From positions 1-36,270 of the forward strand of contig JAIMBF010000022.1 in the NCBI GenBank assembly GCA_023511585.1: DNA of 36,270 bases, written 5' to 3'. Below the pieces are notes generated by a model. It did no database searches. It was given only the letters and a program-made list of their open reading frames with translations, and had not been told where the DNA came from. Positions 33,801-36,270 of this stretch are shown here, piece by piece. Numbering within the stretch: the first letter of the stretch is position 1; every line of letters begins with the position of its first letter. The translations under genes and the position numbers were made by a program. Source of the stretch: Terriglobia bacterium (GTDB lineage: Bacteria > Pseudomonadota > Alphaproteobacteria > Acetobacterales > Acetobacteraceae).

Positions 33801-34081
33801 ATATGCCCAACTTCGTCCGGGATTTTGTAAAAGGTCGGGTGCCGGTAGATTTTCGAGCCGGTGGGCTCGAACATCATTTCGGTTTCCGCGGGGTCGGAAG
33901 CGGTAATCGCCGCCGAAGGCACCACCCAGATGGACACACCTTCGCCCCTGCGCGTGTAGACATCGCGCGCGGCTTGCAGCGCCATCTCGGCATCGGCCGC
34001 GTGCAGCGAACCGACATGCCGATGCGCAAGCCCGTTACGCGTGCGAATGAAAACTTCCCAAAGCGGCATGAACTGATCCAT
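33797..34081 (-). CDS. paaB: Phenylacetyl-CoA epoxidase subunit PaaB
   Basis: The 94-residue protein shows the family pattern WEVFIRTRNGLAHRHVGSLHAADAEMAL (in parts), YTRRGEGVSIWVVPSAAI and KIYRHPTFYKIPDEVGHM. PaaB bridges or stabilises the PaaAC units of the epoxidase. ATG 34081 is preferred because GGAGG lies 6 bases before it; a GTG one codon earlier is too close. It lies about 15 bases after paaA. Confidence 0.96.
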   Translation of the reverse strand: MDQFMPLWEVFIRTRNGLAHRHVGSLHAADAEMALQAARDVYTRRGEGVSIWVVPSAAITASDPAETEMMFEPTGSKIYRHPTFYKIPDEVGHM

Positions 34082-34096
34082 CACGCGCCTCCGTGC

Positions 34097-35080
34097 TCAC
34101 GCAGCCTGTTGCGTTATTCGTTGCTTCTGCTTCGCCGCATATGCGAGAGCGGCTTCGCGCACCCAAGCGCCTTCTTCATGGGCTTTTCGCCGTGCTGCCA
34201 GGCGTTCTTTGTTGCAAGGGCCGTAACCCGCAAGCACGCGATGGAACTCCTCCCAATCGATGGGGCCGGTTTCCCAATGTCCTGTCTCGGCATTGAACCG
34301 AAGCTCAGGATCCGGAATGGTAAGGCCCAAGAACTGGGCTTGCGGCACGGTGGCGTCGATGAATTTCTGCCGCAACGTATCGTTGGAAAAACGTTTCACT
34401 TTCCACCGCATGGAAGCTTCCGAATGCTGGCTTGCGTGATCGGGCGGGCCGAACATCATCAAAACCGGCCACCACCAGCGATTGAGCGCGTCTTGTGCCA
34501 TAGCCTTTTGCTCCGGCGTGCCGCGCGCCAGCGTGAGCATAATCTCGTAGCCTTGGCGCTGGTGGAAACTTTCCTCACGGCAAATGCGGATCATCGCGCG
34601 CGCATAAGGCCCGTAAGAGCACCGGCAAAGCGGAATTTGGTTCATAATCGCTGCGCCGTCCACCAGCCAGCCGATGGCGCCGATATCCGCCCAGGTGAGC
34701 GTGGGATAATTGAAAATCGAAGAATACTTGGCGCGCCCCGAGAGCAATTGTTCCACCATTTCCTCGCGCGAAATGCCGAGGGTTTCGGCGGCGGCGTAAA
34801 GATACAGCCCATGCCCGCCTTCATCCTGCACTTTGGCCAGCAGCGCCGCTTTTCGCCGCAAACTCGGCGCCCGCGTGATCCAATTGCCTTCCGGCAGCAT
34901 GCCGACAACTTCCGAATGCGCGTGCTGGGAAATTTGGCGGATCAGCAGCCGGCGGTAGGCCTCCGGCATCCAGTCGTTCGGCTCGATCCGCTCCTCTGCG
35001 TCGATCCGTTCCAAAAAACGCTGCTCGGCCTCGCTATCGCCGAGTTTTTCGGTCACGACATTGAGCGCCTGGGTATACAT
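34097..35080 (-). CDS. paaA: Phenylacetyl-CoA epoxidase catalytic subunit PaaA
   Basis: The 327-residue diiron oxygenase turns phenylacetyl-CoA into its ring-1,2-epoxide. It has a ferritin-like fold with two ExxH iron motifs, [18 protein letters not shown] (about residue 106) and [13 protein letters not shown] (about 190), plus carboxylates in the neighbouring helices. The C-terminus holds [21 protein letters not shown], typical of PaaA. GGAG lies 9 bases before ATG 35080. It is the first gene of paaABCDE, and a candidate promoter lies between it and the paaX stop. Confidence 0.97.
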   Translation of the reverse strand: MYTQALNVVTEKLGDSEAEQRFLERIDAEERIEPNDWMPEAYRRLLIRQISQHAHSEVVGMLPEGNWITRAPSLRRKAALLAKVQDEGGHGLYLYAAAETLGISREEMVEQLLSGRAKYSSIFNYPTLTWADIGAIGWLVDGAAIMNQIPLCRCSYGPYARAMIRICREESFHQRQGYEIMLTLARGTPEQKAMAQDALNRWWWPVLMMFGPPDHASQHSEASMRWKVKRFSNDTLRQKFIDATVPQAQFLGLTIPDPELRFNAETGHWETGPIDWEEFHRVLAGYGPCNKERLAARRKAHEEGAWVREAALAYAAKQKQRITQQAA

Positions 35081-35127
35081 GGACGTCTGCTCCGCCCCTT
35101 CGGTGTTCCGCCGGTCTCTTGAAGGGA

Positions 35128-35153
35128 TGTATAACAGAAAACGCCACTGTCAA
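35128..35153 (-). promoter_or_regulatory. Candidate promoter/operator of paaABCDE
   Basis: On the minus strand TTGACA (35153-35148) overlaps the paaX stop and is followed after 14 bases by TATACA (35133-35128). The spacing is short; TACATC at 16 bases is an alternative -10. TGTTACA upstream and TGTTATACA downstream form an imperfect repeat pair that could be a PaaX site, which is inference. Confidence 0.45.
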
Positions 35154-36079
35154 GATTTTTTTGTAACATAATCTGGCAGTCCTGCGGCCGGGCCGGTCGC
35201 CGCCCCCGCTTCATCCGAAAATCTGGAAAAGAGCAAAGGTGTGGGAGGCGGCAGCGGGCCATCCTCGGTCAGGCCGTGGGCATCGAGCCAGGCTTCCGAA
35301 GCCGGAAGCAAGGCGTGGTAAAGCCGCGCGCAAAGCGTCCGGGCCGTGCGGCCCGGCCAGGGTTGCGGCAGCAGAGCCTCGGGCAAAAGCGGGTCACGAA
35401 GCACGATGCGGCGGTATTCGTGGATCAAGAGAATCCGCATCAGCATCGCCTCCAACTCCGCGCTTTGCGCTGCCTCTCGAATGGCGGCCTCGGCCGGGCC
35501 GAACATCTCCAGAAAGCTCCGATAGCGCTCGGCCATGCGAGCAAGCGGCCAGACTCTGCCGGCGAGCTCTTGCGCCGCTTTTGTCTCGGCGCGTGCCAGC
35601 AAATGATAACCGGCCGAAGCCTCGGGTGAAGGCATCGTATCTGGCGCGATCATCACCCCGGGGGCAAGCGTGCCATAGCCCAGAGCCTCCAAAGCGGCGC
35701 GCCGGGCATCGCGTTCGGGGCCGTTCAGCAAAACCGCCAGGTGAAAGCCCCCGCGCCAGTTTTGCGGCCGCGGCCCGTAAATATGCGCCGTCGCCTCGGC
35801 AAACGTCGCTTCACCCCGCTTTGCCAAACGATAAAAGCTCTTGCGCCCCACCCGCCGCCGCTCCAGCCACCCGTCCGCCGCAAGGCGCGAGGCGGCTGTT
35901 CGCACCACACCATCCGCAATATCCAGCGCACGAAAGAGCGCGAGTAGCGTGCCGAGCCAGACCGAGCCGCCGCGCGGGACGATCGCATCCCCGTAAACCG
36001 TGATGATGACGGAGCCGGTGCGGGAGGGCTCGCTTTTCAGCCGGGCAAGCAGCGTGCCGAGAAGGGTGCGGTGCGACAT
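35150..36079 (-). CDS. paaX: Phenylacetic acid degradation transcriptional repressor PaaX
   Basis: The 309-residue protein (E. coli PaaX 316) is a GntR-like repressor that is released from DNA by phenylacetyl-CoA. The sequence SVIITVYGDAIVPRGGSVWLGTL near the start is the typical PaaX opening, followed by the winged-helix part VRTAASRLAADGWLERRRVGRKSFY (in parts). The C-terminal effector half holds RILLIHEYRRIVLRDPLLPEALLP and WPGRTARTLCARLYHALLP. The frame continues 28 codons further upstream, but the family usually begins close to the chosen ATG; Met at 36124 is an alternative. It lies 69 bases ahead of paaA on the same strand and divergent from a tRNA-Ala. Confidence 0.94.
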   Translation of the reverse strand: MSHRTLLGTLLARLKSEPSRTGSVIITVYGDAIVPRGGSVWLGTLLALFRALDIADGVVRTAASRLAADGWLERRRVGRKSFYRLAKRGEATFAEATAHIYGPRPQNWRGGFHLAVLLNGPERDARRAALEALGYGTLAPGVMIAPDTMPSPEASAGYHLLARAETKAAQELAGRVWPLARMAERYRSFLEMFGPAEAAIREAAQSAELEAMLMRILLIHEYRRIVLRDPLLPEALLPQPWPGRTARTLCARLYHALLPASEAWLDAHGLTEDGPLPPPTPLLFSRFSDEAGAATGPAAGLPDYVTKKS

Positions 36080-36137
36080 ATTACCAATGGATAACGGAGC
36101 TTTGCGCGTGCGCGAAGCCGGCATTTGCAGGCGATGC

Positions 36138-36166
36138 TTGACTTCGCGGCCGGGGCTGCGCAATGT
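36138..36166 (+). promoter_or_regulatory. Promoter of tRNA-Ala
   Basis: TTGACT (36138-36143) and CAATGT (36161-36166) are 17 bases apart and end 16 bases before the tRNA. A GC-rich discriminator (CCGCCCGC) follows, as is usual for stringently controlled stable-RNA promoters. The -10 is a weak match. Confidence 0.5.
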
Positions 36167-36182
36167 CCGCCCGCACGGAGTT

Positions 36183-36258
36183 GGGGCTGTAGCTCAGTTG
36201 GGAGAGCGCCTCGTTCGCAATGAGGAGGTCAGGGGTTCGATTCCCCTCAGCTCCACCA
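36183..36258 (+). tRNA. tRNA-Ala (anticodon CGC)
   Basis: A 76-base cloverleaf with encoded CCA: acceptor GGGGCTG/CAGCTCC, D stem GCTC/GAGC, anticodon stem CCTCG/TGAGG with loop TTCGCAA (CGC at 36216-36218), variable loop AGGTC and T arm AGGGG-TTCGATT-CCCCT. CGC reads GCG, an alanine codon used often in this GC-rich genome. Confidence 0.95.
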
Positions 36259-36270
36259 CGCTCCTTGCCA

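Noticed and set aside
35150-35175. Consensus PaaX operator of the E. coli type
   Set aside because: The E. coli-type core is not present; only loose TGTTA repeats are seen, so these are mentioned only as a candidate.
36183-36258. tRNA-Ala as an integration site for a mobile element
   Set aside because: No integrase gene or repeated tRNA 3' end is visible in the window; only 12 bases follow the tRNA.

Overview
The window is about 36 kb of GC-rich (roughly 60%) DNA, densely coded on both strands, with no rRNA, CRISPR array, insertion sequence or phage genes. The gene set points to an aerobic Gram-negative alphaproteobacterium, perhaps of Rhodospirillales type: MlaA/MlaC outer-membrane lipid genes, a K+-independent proton-pumping pyrophosphatase, a DUF1127 protein, the quinoprotein-associated relay proteins and a PaaABCDE operon. 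The taxonomy is inference from gene content, not from a marker gene. All family names come from motif recognition by eye; no search was run.

Region 1 (1-9441, plus strand) is an envelope/secretion locus: the 3' end of a type I secretion ATPase, its HlyD-type adaptor, a Sel1-repeat protein, a 1036-residue protein joining a GT2 and a GT4 glycosyltransferase, a protein with three ChW-like repeats, and a second GT4 glycosyltransferase. It ends at a strong bidirectional terminator. The first 2 kb is visibly poorer in GC than the rest. Region 2 (9526-14263) holds hppA (minus), a CAU tRNA, the ribosome-associated ABC-F protein EttA and a GNAT acetyltransferase. Region 3 (14300-15797, minus) is an mlaA-mlaC pair. 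Region 4 (16082-20904, plus) is a probable metF - unknown - uvrD/pcrA - prmA operon, followed by a convergent DUF1127 gene and a divergent aminopeptidase P.

Region 5 (23178-27821) is the most interesting metabolic block. Three minus-strand genes (zinc metallohydrolase, SoxYZ-like carrier, CxxxCW rhodanese-like protein) are those normally found beside PQQ-dependent dehydrogenases. No dehydrogenase is present here. They are transcribed away from a selenium-binding-protein/methanethiol-oxidase gene coupled to a membrane-protein gene. The two transcripts share a 119-140 bp intergenic region with back-to-back promoters and a direct repeat. A sulfur-handling module is a reasonable reading.

Region 6 (28074-31411) has a dynamin-like GTPase fused to two CxxC...CxxH units, an MFS transporter and a single-domain ModE-type regulator. 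Region 7 (31423-36079, minus) is paaX followed by paaABCDE, which encode the phenylacetyl-CoA epoxidase; the later pathway genes are not in the window. A tRNA-Ala(CGC) closes the window.
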